The position numbers and the translations under genes were made by a program. Positions 11,791-23,461 of a stretch of 64,000 nucleotides of DNA are shown here, piece after piece (position 1 is the stretch's first letter; each line of letters opens with the position of its first letter). The stretch covers positions 124,001 to 188,000 of the forward strand of contig KV918780.1 in NCBI GenBank assembly GCA_002049455.2, read 5' to 3'. The notes below the pieces were generated by a model, which was not told where the DNA came from, did not search any database, and saw only the letters and a program-made list of their open reading frames with translations. The stretch is from Porphyra umbilicalis (lineage: Eukaryota; Rhodophyta; Bangiophyceae; Bangiales; Bangiaceae).

Positions 11791-12487
11791 AATCTCATCA
11801 AATGATGCGGTGCTGCGCATCGAATGAGGCGGTGTCGGAATCGCGGTCTCCGGGGCATCTGAGTGGGACATCGGCCCTTTCGGCACCTATATACTCACGT
11901 CGTTGCTGTTCTCGACGGCAGTATGGAGCTGGGTGGTCGCCATGTCAGCCCAGCGTAAAGAAGAGCCGTTGAGGATGACCCTCGTATGAAAAAAAGAATC
12001 AAAGCCCACTCAGAGGGCATCTGCTGGCGGGGCCGAGCATCGCCCTCCCCCTTCTCCCCCCTGCAGGACCCCCAAATACGTCGATTTGGACTTGCAACAG
12101 CCACTGTGGGGGCCCCGCGTATTCGTCCTGTACAACGTGCAAAGGCTGTCCGAACATGTTGTTTCAGCCAAGGGCCACCTCTGTGTCTCATAGAAGTGGT
12201 ACGAGGAGTCTCCTGGAGCCGGACAACCCTTGAAGAGCTCTGCTTCGTATGGGGTAGGGGGGGGGGGGACATGGCAGAATGGTCTGCTGGGTGCTTCCGC
12301 GGCATCGTCTGTATGGGAAGGAAGAAACATGTTCTGGGCGGCCTCCTTCTACTCCATGGATAAAAAGCCTACGCAAGACCCGTTCCTGCCGTCAGAATGA
12401 ACAGCGGAGCAGCCATTCTCTCGTAGCAGAAGACAGAAAAACGGCATCAATTGATGCGAATCGCATCAGATGATGCGGTCGGATAGA
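11791..12487. other. Intergenic, nothing recognised
   Basis: Mixed-composition sequence. The motif AATGATGCGGT and relatives (GATGCGAATCGCATCA near 12456, which is palindromic) occur at both ends of the stretch, just after copy B and just before copy C, and may be flanking parts of the same repeat family. No gene is supported. Confidence 0.4.
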
Positions 12488-12740
12488 CACTGGTCCTGTT
12501 ATATAAAGCTCGCCGTGCGCCACATTTTTGTCTTTGTGTCTGTGCAGCCCACCAATGAGAGCCGCGCGATCAGGTCGCGCACGGTGGCTACAACGGCAAA
12601 CAAATGGATTGCGCGAAGGCCCAGATTTTCAGCGCATTCCGACCACAAACAATCTCAGGACCTGCACCCACGCCTGGATCAACAACATTCAAATCCGGAA
12701 GCGGCGCAGCGAGGCCACCTGTTCATGCCTTGGGGTCGTT
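12488..12740 (+). repeat. Dispersed TATA-bearing repeat, copy C (partial)
   Basis: Shares with copies A and B the TTATATAAAG box (12499-12508), the CAGCCCACCAAT block, GGCAAACAAATGGATTGCGC, GCCCAGATTTTCAGCGCAT and the following Asp/His-codon-like stretch. It lacks the minisatellite tail and ends near GCGGCGCAGCGAGG. It is therefore a truncated or shorter copy. Confidence 0.65.
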
Positions 12741-13979
12741 AACAGCCCGAATGATTGGCCCACATTGCTCCAGACGTTAATTTAACAGCCGCGTCTGCGC
12801 CAATCCAGTCGCTACATCATTTTCTCCATTGGTGTTGAGTGATGCACGTGGCCATACAGGACCCTGTGGTATTAAAAACGTTGGTGCAATTACCAGTGTT
12901 TAAAGACTGACCGTAGCCTACGAATACAGCGAGGTCTCTCGCCGTCGCGGCAAGAAAGAAAGACATTTTGTTGGATGGCATCCGATGGGGAGCCGGGTGG
13001 TGCCCACGACGGCGACCCCGGACCCACGGTAATTTAATACAAACAAGGGCACCGGTCGATCTACCGTCCGATCACAAGCGATCGTAATGAGTGCCGGCAG
13101 ACAGATAAGACAGGCAAGCAAAAAAACAATAAAAAACGAACAATGAGGAAGTATCCCCCCAAAGGGCGTGCCACAGGCAAATTCCCACAATACATGAGAT
13201 TTGGCCCGTCAAGGGTGCAACTCGTGGCCAAATGCCAATTTGAAGCAGAGATGTGCTACATACCTCGAACGCGAGATTCGAACCGTCCCGGTGAGATCCG
13301 AGAATGGTGGAACCCGATTGGGCGATCGCGGACTCTTACGGGCTCGCACGCATGTAACCGCCCGGGCGGCAGGAGTCGCGAAGGGGCGCCGATCTGTCCG
13401 GATCGGGGAGGGGCGGCGGTTCGCCGGCGTCGGCCGCGACCGTCCGATCACGCACGCGCGTGCGTGCGTGGCGGGCAGCTTGATCTGCGGGTCAGATCGA
13501 CGCTTACGTGTAGGCATGCCCGCGCAGGCGGTTCCACGCGTGTGGGTACGTGGGTGCGGGGCCGGGTGCGGGGGCCAGGGTTAAGACCCGTGTTCGCGGC
13601 GGCGCGTCGAGCAGCACGTGCTGGCGTGACCATCGTCGGTGCCGTGTGGCGCCAGTTTCGTCGGGGTTTGACTACCCCGGCGACAAGTCGAAGGCTGGGA
13701 CGCGGGTTTGTGTTACCGAGGGGGGGGGGGGGGGGGGGGTGCGTACCCTGCGGCCGGTTACCACCGTGTCATGTGCGGGTCTGCGTTTGTCGGCACGGGG
13801 CCATCCCTTGTCATCGTGCTCGCGCACAGGTTGAGACCTAACGGCAAAGCTTGAGTTGGGGCGCTCTACCGCGAGGTGGCCAACCGCGAGGTCAAGGACC
13901 CGGCGAGTGTGTGTGGGGGGGGGGGGGGGGGGGGGGGCGGGGCGGCCTGGGGCGACTTGCCCGGCGGCGGCGGCGCGCA
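12741..13979. other. No supported gene; poly-G tracts
   Basis: The first part (12741-13250) is of ordinary composition and shows nothing recognisable. From about 13400 it is GC-rich with open frames on both strands and contains long G-runs at 13721-13739 and 13914-13937. A tRNA-like T-arm sequence near 13262-13280 was examined and rejected. Confidence 0.45.
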
Positions 13980-14512
13980 ACGGAGGCAAGGGTGGCAAGA
14001 CGCAAGGGCGGCAAGGGCGGCAAGGGCGGCAAAGGCGGCAAGGGCGGCAAGGCGCACGGACGGAAATGTCGGGAAGGTCGGAAACGCGGGCGGCGCGCCC
14101 GGTGGCCAAGCGCGGCGGCGGCAAGGGTGGCACGCCCGGCTGTGCGGGCGGCGCGCCCGTTGGCGAAGCGCGGCTGCGGCAAGGGCGGCGGCGCCGGTGA
14201 TATGCGTTGCGGCGCGGGCGGTTTTTGCCTTGCGGCGAGGGTGACAACGGCCGGCGGTGCGGGTGGTTTGCCTTGCGGCGCGGGAAAGGGTGACAACGGC
14301 CGGCGTTGCTGGCGATTTGCCTTGCGGCGCAGGCAAGGGCGGCGACGGCCGGCGACGCGGGCTGTTCGCCTTGCGGCGCGGGAGATTCGCCTCGCGGCGC
14401 GGGCAAGGGTGGCAACGGCCGGCGACGCGGGCGACTCGTCTTGCGGCGCGGGCAAGGGCGGCAACGGCCGGCGACGCGGGCAGTTTGCCTTGCGGCTTCG
14501 TACGGAGGCGGT
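13980..14512 (+). repeat. GGCAAGGGCGGC / GGCAACGGCCGGCG array
   Basis: Two linked arrays: a 9-base type (GGCAAGGGC) at about 14000-14060, then a longer degenerate unit built on GGCAACGGCCGGCGACGCGGGC and a CTTGCGGCGCGGG segment through 14510. All three frames translate to Arg/Gly/Ala repeats, so the ORFs here are not genes. By position this may be the GC-rich tract between integrase and the 3' LTR of the older chromovirus. Confidence 0.75.
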
Positions 14513-14536
14513 AAGGGTGTATACCCAGGTACCAGC

Positions 14537-14929
14537 ATGGTTGACCCCGCAGGGATGGTGGTGGACGGGGGCAACTCCAATGGCGAGGCGCACGTGGCTC
14601 ACGCCGTTCCGGGTGACGGACCCGATGTCGAGCGGTTTACCGACCCGGAGATGTATGTCAGCCTCAGCCTCGCGGCTCGTTCTACGCGCACGTTGGCCCG
14701 ACCGAAGTGGTTGATGGGATCCCGGTCATTGCTGACCAGAGTCTGTACGACATTTGCTCCCGCAACCGCGCTCGCGCGCACACTCGGCGTATCTACTTCG
14801 CAGTTTCTTTTCAGTCATCATAGAGATGTAGGAAGTGGCAGGCCAGCATGGCCCATGGTGTGGGATTTGCATCCCTCGCATCTGTTGATGAAAGTATTTG
14901 GTACTCGAAACATGCGCGTATGGCGGTAG
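14537..14929 (+). pseudogene. Antisense accessory ORF of older chromovirus (possible)
   Basis: Plus-strand ORF lying beyond the integrase end of a minus-strand Ty3/Gypsy relic. It starts MVDPAGMVV and has a GEAHVAHAV segment, resembling in order and spacing the start of the plus-strand ORF in the same position of the younger element (MFDPSTWAP, then GEADTLARA). The similarity is short and could be chance. Function is unknown; accessory antisense ORFs between pol and the 3' LTR are known in some plant Ty3/Gypsy lineages. The host element is an old, broken copy. Confidence 0.35.
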
Positions 14930-15443
14930 CGTACCAACTGGTGTTGGTTCATTGTGGTACAACCACGGTTGCTTCCTCTGTGGTTGTCGCCAGACGTCGA
15001 AAGACTGAGTCCAAGTGCTGTACCGGGGGTAGGAGAAACCCGTTGGGGAGCACTGGCACTGAGGGATGGCTCCCGATCAGTGTCGCTTGCGTGGTTTTTG
15101 GCCACACATATGTGTACGGACGGTACTCACGGTTCAGCCGAGGGAAATGCCGCAAGGCAAAGTGGGGGTCATACGCAAAGTTGCGCGTCATGGACGGCAA
15201 AGTCGACTTACGGCACGCGACAGGAACTACTTCCTTAATTGCGGCGGCTGTACTTGAATCTGTCCACGAGACATCGGCATGGATACCTCCGTCACCGGTA
15301 ACATGGACATGTCGGATAGTGGGTATCCACGTGGAGTCCATGATGATGTTGGCCACGGTTGTGAGCCCGGCCTCTCGGCGACTTCGTCGCGTTTGCAGTT
15401 GCCATTCGTACCCGGGTACATGCTTCTTCTTCTGCCGAAGAAC

Positions 15444-16740
15444 TCACACCACCAGGATGCGTGGAAGATTCTCCAGGGGTTCCCAGGTGTCGTCTTTCGA
15501 CCCGTAGTCGAACCAGCGCACCTTAGCGCTGTGGCTGTCGCCAGTCTGGCGTAAGCCTAGAAGTTTGTCAACTACATACTCATCGGCAGTTGCCGGGGGT
15601 GGCTTGCGTTGGTCAAGACCATCTAGCAGGGGGTGTGGAACCGTGTCCGTCGTCGTTGGACGAGGAGCTGTGGTGACATGGTCACTGCTGACACGTTCTT
15701 CCTCGCCGTCAATGTCAATGACAAACGTGGAGGCGTCCGCGTCTGTGTCGATGACCACGAAGGGTCCAATGGCTTCGCTTTGCAGCTTTTTTTGCCGATC
15801 GCGGTTGGTCGTGTATACGTAGTCGCCGATCTTGACGTCCGTATTGCGGGTTGCGACCAGATGGTCGAAGTTACGTTTGTAACGTTGTTGCGTCTTACGC
15901 AAGGCCTCGACTACGATGGGGATCTGCTTGCGCAGGCGGGCCATGAACTCGCGTTTGCGAGCTAGGGGTGACCCATCCTTGAGCGTTCCCTTATTGGTAA
16001 GCGGGGTGCCCGGGGGCAAGTTGCGAACCGTGAGGTTGGGGATCCGCCTTGGGATAACGAGCTCAAATGGAGCGATACCCGTAGACCGGTGTGGTTGGCT
16101 ATTATATGCCATCGTGATTACCGATAGTAGCTCGTCCCATCGTGATGGGTCGTCGGCAATGTAGTGTCGCAGCTGAGTAGCCATGGTACGGTTGTACCCT
16201 TCAACTTGCCCATTAGTTTGGGGATGATACGCCGTGGTGCGAACCGTTTCAATGCCAAGCATTTTCATCACAGCGATGAAGACGTTCGACATGAATTGGG
16301 GCCCTTGGTCCGATAGGATCCGGTCCGGGGGCCCGTAGGCGGACACCCACGCGCCGATGATGACTGACGCCACGGACATGGCCGTTATTCGCCGCAAGGC
16401 GACGCACTTGGTGAGCTTGGCGAAGCGGTCGGTGATAACCAAGATGAAGCGATTGCCCTTCTTGGAGACCGGGATGGGCCCAAAGATGTCAACGGACAGC
16501 TCCGTGAGAGGCTCAGTATCCGGGAACAGCGTCAAGGGCGTGGTGTCTCGCCGCAAGGCGAGGCGGTTTTGGGCACAAGTTGTGCACTTGGTGATGGTGG
16601 TGTGGATGTCCGTTACCATCGAAGGCCAGTAATATGCCTTTCGCATGGTTCAGTATATCCGGTTCATACCGGAATGGGCTGCCACTGTGGCGTGGTGCTC
16701 GAGCGTCAAGACGCGTTCGCGTAATGATTTTGGTATAACC
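15444..16740 (-). pseudogene. Integrase with chromodomain (older element)
   Basis: Retroviral-type integrase region that would insert cDNA into the genome. Visible parts are the end of the H2C2 zinc module (CTTCAQNR), the catalytic core (VDIFGPIPVSKKGNRF; GPPDRILSDQGPQF; HPQTNGQVEGYNR), the C-terminal beta domain, and then a chromodomain (YVVDKLLGLRQ, then KVRWFDYGSKDDTWEP). Chromodomains guide chromoviruses to histone-marked chromatin. It is part of a broken element. Confidence 0.85.
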
Positions 16741-18554
16741 TATTGGTTGCCGTAAGGCGTCTGGCGATACAGAGCGTCATGCTCGTTGCGGAAGAAGTCC
16801 GTGGCCGTTCCTCGCTCCATGCGAGTGGACATCTCGAGACAGTAGTCGTCTGTTTGTTGTGCTTTGACAACAGCGTCGAACTCCACCGGTTCCGGTGTGT
16901 CGATACCCGTGTACCTTCCCGTTCTTAAGCCGTTGGCCGTCTCGGCCAATGTCAGGCAAGGTATATCATCATGGATATCTTCTGGCGGCGCCACCGTAGA
17001 GGCGCGCGAAAGGAAGTCGGGCAAGTGGTGCGATGCACCTGGTTTATAAACCATATCGAGTGTGTATTCGGAGACGCGAAGTCGCCATCGCATCAAGCGT
17101 CCGCTTGAGTCAGTCGTGCTGTAGATCCAGCTAAGTCATTGGTGATCCGTTCGGATGAGGAACCGTTGCCCATCGAGGAAGTGCCTCAACATGAGGACAG
17201 CCCACACGACGCCGAGGCATTCGCGCTCCGTTGTGGAGTAATGTTGCTCTGCAGCAGTGAGTCCTCGGCTCCAATATCAGACAGGATGAAGCAGTTGGCC
17301 CGGTTCCTCCTGGAGGAGTGTACAGCCAGCTTGGTCGGCGCATGCGTCAACGTCGACGACGAGTTGACGATTGGCCTTCGGCAAGGCACGTACCGGTGGG
17401 CACCACAGTGCGTCGCGATGGTCCTCGAAGGCGGCGATGGCCATGTCCGTCGGTGGTGGTAGATCCGGTGGGATCTCGGCCCTAGTCAGGGCGTTCAGGG
17501 GCTCCGCTCGTTTGGCAAAGTCCTTGACGAAACGTCGATAGATGTTGCACATGCCCAAGAAGCTCTTCAGCTGGGTCTTCGTCGTGGGGAGCTTGGCGTG
17601 CTTCAGAGCATCCACGTTCTTGTTATGCACGTGCAGTTGCCCGGGGCGGACAATGTGTCCGAGGTACTCGACTTCGTCGGAGAACCACGTGCAGTTTTCC
17701 AAGGTTAGGGTAACCCCGGCTTCGCGCAGACGGTGCAGAACCGTATCAACGTCTTTGACGTGTTTTTCCGCGTTTGCGGAGAAGATGATGACATCTTCTA
17801 AGTAGAAAAGGCATATCTGCCACTTCAAGCCCGAGAGGATAATATCCAATGCGCGCTGAAACGTAGCGGGCGCGTGAGTCAAGCCGGAAGGCATTGATAA
17901 CCAGTGGTATATACCCTAATGCGTTGTGAACGCTGTCTTCTCTTGGTCTTCCTTGCGTAAGGGCACTTGCCAATACCCCGCGGTGCAGTCGAGAGACGTG
18001 AACACCTCGGCATCTCCCAAGGATTCGAGGCAGTCCTCCATCCAGAGCAAGGGATAAGCATCCTTCTTGGTGATGTTGTTTAACCGACGATAGTCGACAC
18101 AGAATCGGGCTTTGCCGTTCTTTTTTGGTACAATTTCAACGGGGCTTGCCAAAGCACTATGGCTAGGGGCAATGACGTTGAGCTTCAACATCTTGTTGAT
18201 CTGATCAGCGATGATATGCCGTTTGAACGGCCCGGTCCGGTAGGGTCGGGCCCGTATGGGCAGCGCGTCTGGGGAAGTGACGATGGAGTGCTGCGTAGCA
18301 CGGATGACACCAAGGGGTTCCATCCCACATCGACGAATGCGTCTTGAGCATGTCTCGAGTCTGCGTGTGCAGGTACTCGGGGGCCTCACTGAGGTCGAGG
18401 TCCTCGAGTGGGTCACGACTCGCGTCGTCCGATGAAGTATCGGTTCCATCTTTTGGAGTGTTGTCATCCAAGTCGGGGGCCAACATCGGCCCTTGGTAGG
18501 GTTCTGCAAACCCCAAGGTTGAGTTCTTGCGAATAATGACTTGGTCTTTGCCAA
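16740..18554 (-). pseudogene. Reverse transcriptase-RNase H region (older element)
   Basis: Pol region of the older chromovirus. Recognisable RT blocks are CVDYRRLNNITKKDAYPL, a SLDCTAGYWQVPL block and LPTTKTQLKSFLGMCNIYRRF, followed by RNase H text (RQLVVDVDACADQAGCTLLQ). The active-site box appears in the form FYLEDVI in this copy. It lies between protease and integrase as in all Ty3/Gypsy elements. Fossil, broken. Confidence 0.82.
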
Positions 18555-19431
18555 AGTTGCATAACTTGACTAAGACGGGTTCGTCGGGCTTGACGATGGC
18601 CAGGCCGCGGGCGACCGCCATTGACTTATGTCGGCATAACCGAGCGTTCGGTCTGATGGTAACCATACGAGGGGTGTCACATGTGGCCATGATCCACTGT
18701 TCTTGTTGTCCGTCAACACGTACCTGTTTACAGGCTCTCACCCTAGCGGGTTTGTCTTGCCAATGGCGGTCCCAGGCACTGTCATTAAGACAAGCCAAGT
18801 TCGGCGTTGGCCGAGGAAGCTCCTCCGTGCAGCGCACGTGTTCCTGCCAGACGATCTTACGCAAACGCGGAAAGATCGCCACAATATTTTGTTCAATGAA
18901 CTCGGTGCCAAGGATGCACGGGACTGACGAGTTGTCGGAAACGAGGAATCGGTCAAATAGACGTACACCTCCGGTGTCTACATACAAATGTATGGCATAC
19001 TTCGTCACGAGACGATTGCTGTTGGCATCTCGGATGCGCGGAAGCGTGGTCAACTCTGCGGCGTAAGCCATCCAGTTTGCAGTGAGAACACTAGTTCGCA
19101 CTATGTTCACCCCGGCGCCCATGTCAAGTACAGGGCGGCAGCTCCGCATCACGCGCATGCACGGGCAAAGTTTGGCGGCGATCTCATCGTGCCGTAAGGC
19201 ACGGCGCAACAGCGTTGTTACCGTACGCTTTCGCATTCCGCCGGGCAACCCTAAGTCGGGCACCCGGCCTAGGCGTTTTTCGATTCGTCCACGGCGTCGG
19301 CCGGATGTTCGATCTCGTCTTCTTCGACGGTACCGTCGGCAATGGCATGAACGCCGAAAGGAGGTTGGCGACGCTCGCGAGGGCGACATGGTTCGGCACA
19401 CTGTGCGGCGAAGTGCCCCGGCTTGATACAT
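18554..19431 (-). pseudogene. Aspartic protease region (older element)
   Basis: Retropepsin-like region between gag and RT. The flap-side context VLDMGAGVNIVRTSVL and the later ILGTEF block match the order DxG ... ILG seen in Ty3/Gypsy proteases, which cleave the Gag-Pol polyprotein. It overlaps the end of gag in a different frame, an arrangement the family is known to express by frameshifting. Fossil copy. Confidence 0.7.
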
Positions 19432-19918
19432 TTGTTACAGATGTCAGCCCGATTGGCTTGAGGGACGGCGGCCCGCGGAGGCGGCGGGGTGCGAACCGGT
19501 GTGAACGGTCGCTCCGTCGTCGTCCGCTGGTCCTGTGTCGCGTAAGCGACTTTGATTGCCGTTGGGCGTTTCATCTTGAGCTGCAAGCGCAGCTTGTTGG
19601 TACCGTACAAGTACATCTGGGCGGTAGCAACAGTCTCGAAGAGAGTCCGATCAGGGAATTGTTCATTCAAGACCCGCACGTGCGCTGGCACAAGGTCCGA
19701 AAGACCAGTGATGAAGACGTCCTTAATGTCTTGGATGTCGAGCAAATCGTTCAGGAGGTCACATTGCGCGTCCACGCGGTGACCAAAGGCCGTGGGCGCC
19801 TCGTTGTCTTGTTGCTGCATCGTAATGATGTCTTCGTAGGCGTTAGCCATAGTTGCGCGTGTCGCATACTTCGAAAGCAGCCAGTTGACGGCATCTCCGT
19901 ATGTACGGATGGCATAAC
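19269..19918 (-). pseudogene. Gag, C-terminal part with CCHC knuckle (older element)
   Basis: Nucleocapsid side of Gag. It has a capsid-like helix-rich text (AVNWLLSKYATRATMANAYE, then MQQQDNEAPTAFGHRVDAQ) homologous to the younger element's Gag, and a zinc knuckle CNKCIKPGHFAAQC near 19410-19450. The reading is cut at 19918 by the nested element. Fossil. Confidence 0.8.
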
Positions 19919-20415
19919 TGTAGCGGTTCTAAGCACCACCACGTTGGTTCGTTGTCTGGCCGAAGTGACCTCTTGATCAGCTCGGTCCGTCGAAGGAACT
20001 GCCCCGGAAAACAACCCACAGCCCAGCCTTCCCCCTCGTGCGGGGAGAGGATCACGGCAAAGCCCAGGGGGGAATCGTAGTCCAAAGCACAGTTGGTTTT
20101 ATCAAACGGCGACGGGGACGGCGTCCCCGCTGTCAATAAACCCCTCCCAAACCGAACGCCGGTGGCCAAAGTAGCCACCCCAAATGCGCCAAACAGATAA
20201 ATCCCTCCAAAGCGAAAAGTTCAAACAAGTAGTAGGGGGGCTGGGAAAACCACTTGGGAAAAGCCCCGCCCCCGACCGAATCCAATCTCCCCGAGATCTG
20301 GACAGGTCATTCCCTTGCTGGCCTGGATCGGGATATTTTGGGGCGGCCCCCGGGGGTGTGCTGTCCACAGCTGAGGGGCCACGCCCCTTCCAACTGGGGA
20401 CCCCCGACCGCCACA
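19919..20415 (-). repeat. 3' LTR of younger chromovirus
   Basis: 497-bp long terminal repeat, TG at 19919 and CA at 20414-20415 on the plus strand. It matches 28194-28690 with about four visible substitutions and is related to the copies at 31046-31761. It lies downstream of the integrase and the antisense ORF in element orientation. Confidence 0.93.
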
Positions 20416-21206
20416 CAGCCCCCTCGTCGCGTGACGTGGCGTCCCTGCCCGTCCCGCGACGACCCCTAGGGAGGGGGTTCCGGCCCGGCCTCCTGGCCGG
20501 GTGCCGGCCACAACCGCCACCCCCCCCCCCTCGATCCTCGCCCCAGAGGGGTTGTCGAGGTCGGTCCGCGGACTGGATCGGCCCCACGCCACACCAGCGT
20601 GGCGTGGCGCGCGGCCCGCACCGGTGTCTCGCGGCCCCCACACCCCCCGTGACGCACGTTGGCCCCACCCCTCCCCGTGGGCCCACACGCACACCCCGAT
20701 CTCACCCCCCCACCCACACAGGCGACTCCACGACTCCTCCACGCCACCCCACGACGTAACCCTCCGCGCTCGTTGCGACGCGGTGTTCGCCGACTCGTTC
20801 CTCCGCCCACCCCACGACGTGCCGTCCACCCCTCCCCCGTGGTGCCCGCCGCTCCTTGCTTCTGTCGACCCCCCGGGGGTTCCCCCCCCCCCCTTCGCCA
20901 CGCTCAACTCCGCGGTTCCTCCCCACCACCCCGCGACGTAACCCATCCGCGCTGGTTACGACGCGGTGCTCGCCGACTCGTTCCTCCTCCCACCCCACGA
21001 CGTGCCGTCCACCCCCCCCCGTGGTGCCCGTCGCTTCTTGCTTCTTGCTTCTGTGGGTCCTCGGGGGGTCCCCCCCGCCCCCCCCTCCTCCTCCACCACG
21101 CGGTTGCCCCCACGACCCTCGTCGGACCGAGGACCCGGCGCCCCCCCCCCGACAACAAGGTGTCCGCGTCTGCGTCGTCCTCCGCGATGGCCGACAAGAA
21201 GAGGAG
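20416..21206. other. C-rich tract between LTR and antisense ORF
   Basis: C-rich, low-complexity segment with repeated words such as CACCCCACGACGTGCCGTCCAC and CGACTCGTTCCTCC at about 20790-20825 and 20970-21010, showing an internal duplication of roughly 190 bp. It is noncoding by appearance, though frames stay open. The polypurine tract expected next to the 3' LTR was not pinned down. Confidence 0.55.
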
Positions 21207-21980
21207 ATGGCGTCCTCCGCCGCCGTGGGCCCCCTACCCGTAATGTTCGACCCGTCGACGTGGGCGCCGGCGTGGGGGCGCGAGGAGGCCCGCATGGGCG
21301 AAGCCGACACGCTGGCCCGCGCGACGTTCCAAGGCGTCGACTCGGTGCGCCCCGCCAACCCGTTCGCCAAGCACAACGCGGCCATGTCGCACGCCCTCGT
21401 ACCGTCCCTCGACGACCGCGCCTCGTCGATCACCGTGGTGCGGCGTAGCTGCGAGGTGGGGTACCGTCGTTCTCACGTCGGCTTCATGGACGACGCCCCC
21501 GGGGACTCGCCGTGGGTGCCGACCTTTGCCTACATCTTGACGTCTCCCCCGCTCATCGGGGCGTCCGACAAGGAAGACACCACGAAGGACCAGTCGACGA
21601 CCGCCCGCAACCACCACCGGGGCGGGCTCACAGGCCACCTCGTCGCCCGTCATCGAGCGGAGTACCTGAGTTGTGCCACCGCGAAGCGCTCGCCCTTGAA
21701 CCTGTCGACACCCGCGTGGTGCTACGGGGTGGAGGTCTCATACGGCAGCATGGCGGAACTCCCGTGGGTCCCCGTGGACACGACGGACGACCTCTACGCG
21801 GGGCGGCATACCCCGTGGGCCATCCCTTGTATGGAGTGGGCCCGCCTCGAGGTGCCGCTGAACAAGGGGATAATGAAAGACGACGGGAGAGAGGGTACCA
21901 CCCCACGGGGTTGTAGTAGCTCAGAGTGTAGACGGTGTCGTTGCGTCGACGGTGCCGGTCGGCACGTCAGCGTCCAGTAA
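21207..21980 (+). CDS. Antisense accessory ORF of younger chromovirus
   Basis: 257-residue ORF on the strand opposite to gag-pol, between the integrase end (22295) and the 3' LTR (20415). Unlike the surrounding GC-biased frames it has a balanced composition with Trp, Tyr, Phe and Met spread along it (MFDPSTWAPAWGREEARMG, then WCYGVEVSYGSMAELPWVP). I recognise no domain. A weakly similar ORF start is present in the older element at 14537. The first ATG in frame is 21207; a second at 21243 (MFDPSTW) is equally possible. It could be an accessory protein or a captured host fragment; coding status is inferred from composition only. Confidence 0.45.
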   Translation: MASSAAVGPLPVMFDPSTWAPAWGREEARMGEADTLARATFQGVDSVRPANPFAKHNAAMSHALVPSLDDRASSITVVRRSCEVGYRRSHVGFMDDAPGDSPWVPTFAYILTSPPLIGASDKEDTTKDQSTTARNHHRGGLTGHLVARHRAEYLSCATAKRSPLNLSTPAWCYGVEVSYGSMAELPWVPVDTTDDLYAGRHTPWAIPCMEWARLEVPLNKGIMKDDGREGTTPRGCSSSECRRCRCVDGAGRHVSVQ

Positions 21981-22294
21981 ACGCCGCGTAGGTCATTTGC
22001 ATACCCCTCACGAGAGCGCCCCTTGTACCACGAACCGAATCCCGATCCCACATTGCGATTCGCCTCCTGACAGATCCGCACGGGCCAGCCGGCCCGATTC
22101 GCCCCCTCAGAACACGTCCTCGATGCCCGATCAATTTGGCCCGACGGCACGGCCATGGGGAGGGCCACGATCCCGCCGCGCGACAGTGATGGTCACCACC
22201 ACGGCCACGTGGCTCCGACCGGGACACGTGTGGTAAACGAAAATCGGCCACGATTCGGAACTTGAAAACCCACGTGTCCCGCATGGAAATCGAC

Positions 22295-23460
22295 TTAAAC
22301 GAGGAAGTCGACGACCGACCCGGCTTCTTCGACTCGTAGGCCCACACGCCGCATGTACTGGTGCACCTTACGTTGGTCGAATCGACTGGCCAACTCGAGG
22401 GTGTCCTCCTCGGGGTGGTACCCCCACCAGCGGGTCCACAGGCGTAGCATACCATCGTCAGCGACTTCGTGGCCCACGAAGGCCTCCCAGACGAACTCCT
22501 TGCCCGTGTGTTGATGCCCCTCGGGGACCACGATGTCTTGGGGCACCCCGAGGTTCTGTAGGAGCGTCTGCGGATCCCCCGGCGGGCCCGGCGCCGCCGT
22601 CACGTGGTCGCTGCTTACCGTCTCAGGGTACCCGCCGATGTCCAGCGAGAACGTGCCTTCCCCGCTGGACAACACCTTGTACGGTCCGGCCGCGCGGGTC
22701 CCGAGCTTATACTTGGTCCGCGCGTGGCCATCGACGAACACCCAGTCCCCCGCGTGGACGTCCTTGTTGACTGGTCGTACGCGGGCGTCGTAGTTCCTCT
22801 TGTACCGCCGCTGTGCCAGCGTGAGGGACTTCCGCACCTTGTGGATTAGGTTCCGTAGCCGCGCTCGGATGCCCTCGCGGACGGCTCGTGGGCTGCCGTC
22901 CGTCTCCTCGGGTGCCGGGGAGCCGACGAGGCGTTCCACGGAGAGGCTCCGCACACTTTCGGGGGTGACAAACTCGAGGGGCGCCACCCCGGTGCTCTGC
23001 TGCGGTCGGCTATTGTAGGCCAACGTCAGCATCGACACCAACTCGTCCCATCGGTCTTGGTGGTCCTCGACGTACGTCCGCAACTGGCCCACGATGGTCC
23101 GGTTGTAGCGTTCCACTTGGCCGTTCGTCTGCGGGTGGTACGTCGTGGAGTACCGGTTGGAGATCCCGAGGAGCGAGCAAACCCCTTGGAAAAACGTGGA
23201 ACGGAACTGGGGGCCTTTGTCGGACGACACCGTCGCCGGGGGTCCATAGGCCGCCACCCAGTAGTCCAAAAAGGCCGCCGCGATGGATTCCGCGTCGATC
23301 CGCTGAAGGGGGATGGCCCGCGTCATCTTGGAGAAGCGATCCACGATGACCAACAGGTGTTCGTTCCCCGCCTCGGTTCGGGGGAGGGGACCGAGCAGAT
23401 CCATACACAGGTCCGTCAGCGGCTCCGTCGGGGGGAATGTCTTGAGGTAGTTCGTCTTCC
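22295..23460 (-). CDS. Integrase core and chromodomain-like tail (younger element)
   Basis: Catalytic core and C-terminus of the integrase: MDLLGPLPRTEAGNEHLLV, GPPATVSSDKGPQF, then HPQTNGQVERYNR give the D,D,E core in the usual order. It is followed by a beta-barrel segment (GDWVFVDGHARTKYKLG) and a chromodomain-like tail (FVWEAFVGHEV, then WTRWWGYHPEEDT). The tail places it among chromoviruses. The H2C2 module lies just upstream in the pol region. Confidence 0.88.
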
Positions 23461-23461
23461 G

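Larger units (their letters stand above)
15444..19918 (-). mobile_element. Older Ty3/Gypsy chromovirus, 3' part (broken)
   Basis: Minus-strand LTR-retrotransposon fossil. In element order it holds the gag C-terminal part with a CCHC knuckle, protease, reverse transcriptase, RNase H, integrase and a C-terminal chromodomain. Its gag is interrupted at 19919 by insertion of a second chromovirus, and the rest of gag resumes at 28691. It has several breaks (around five or more), so it is inactive. I could not identify its own LTRs; by analogy they should lie left of about 14500 and right of about 29450. It is clearly older than the nested element. Confidence 0.88.

Noticed and set aside
13262-13282. 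tRNA-like T-arm (GGTTCGAATCTCGC on the minus strand)
   Set aside because: No matching acceptor, D-arm or anticodon stem at the proper spacing.
13851-14714. Long Arg/Gly/Ala ORFs on both strands
   Set aside because: They cover the GGCAAGGGC array and change frame without effect on composition; not genes.
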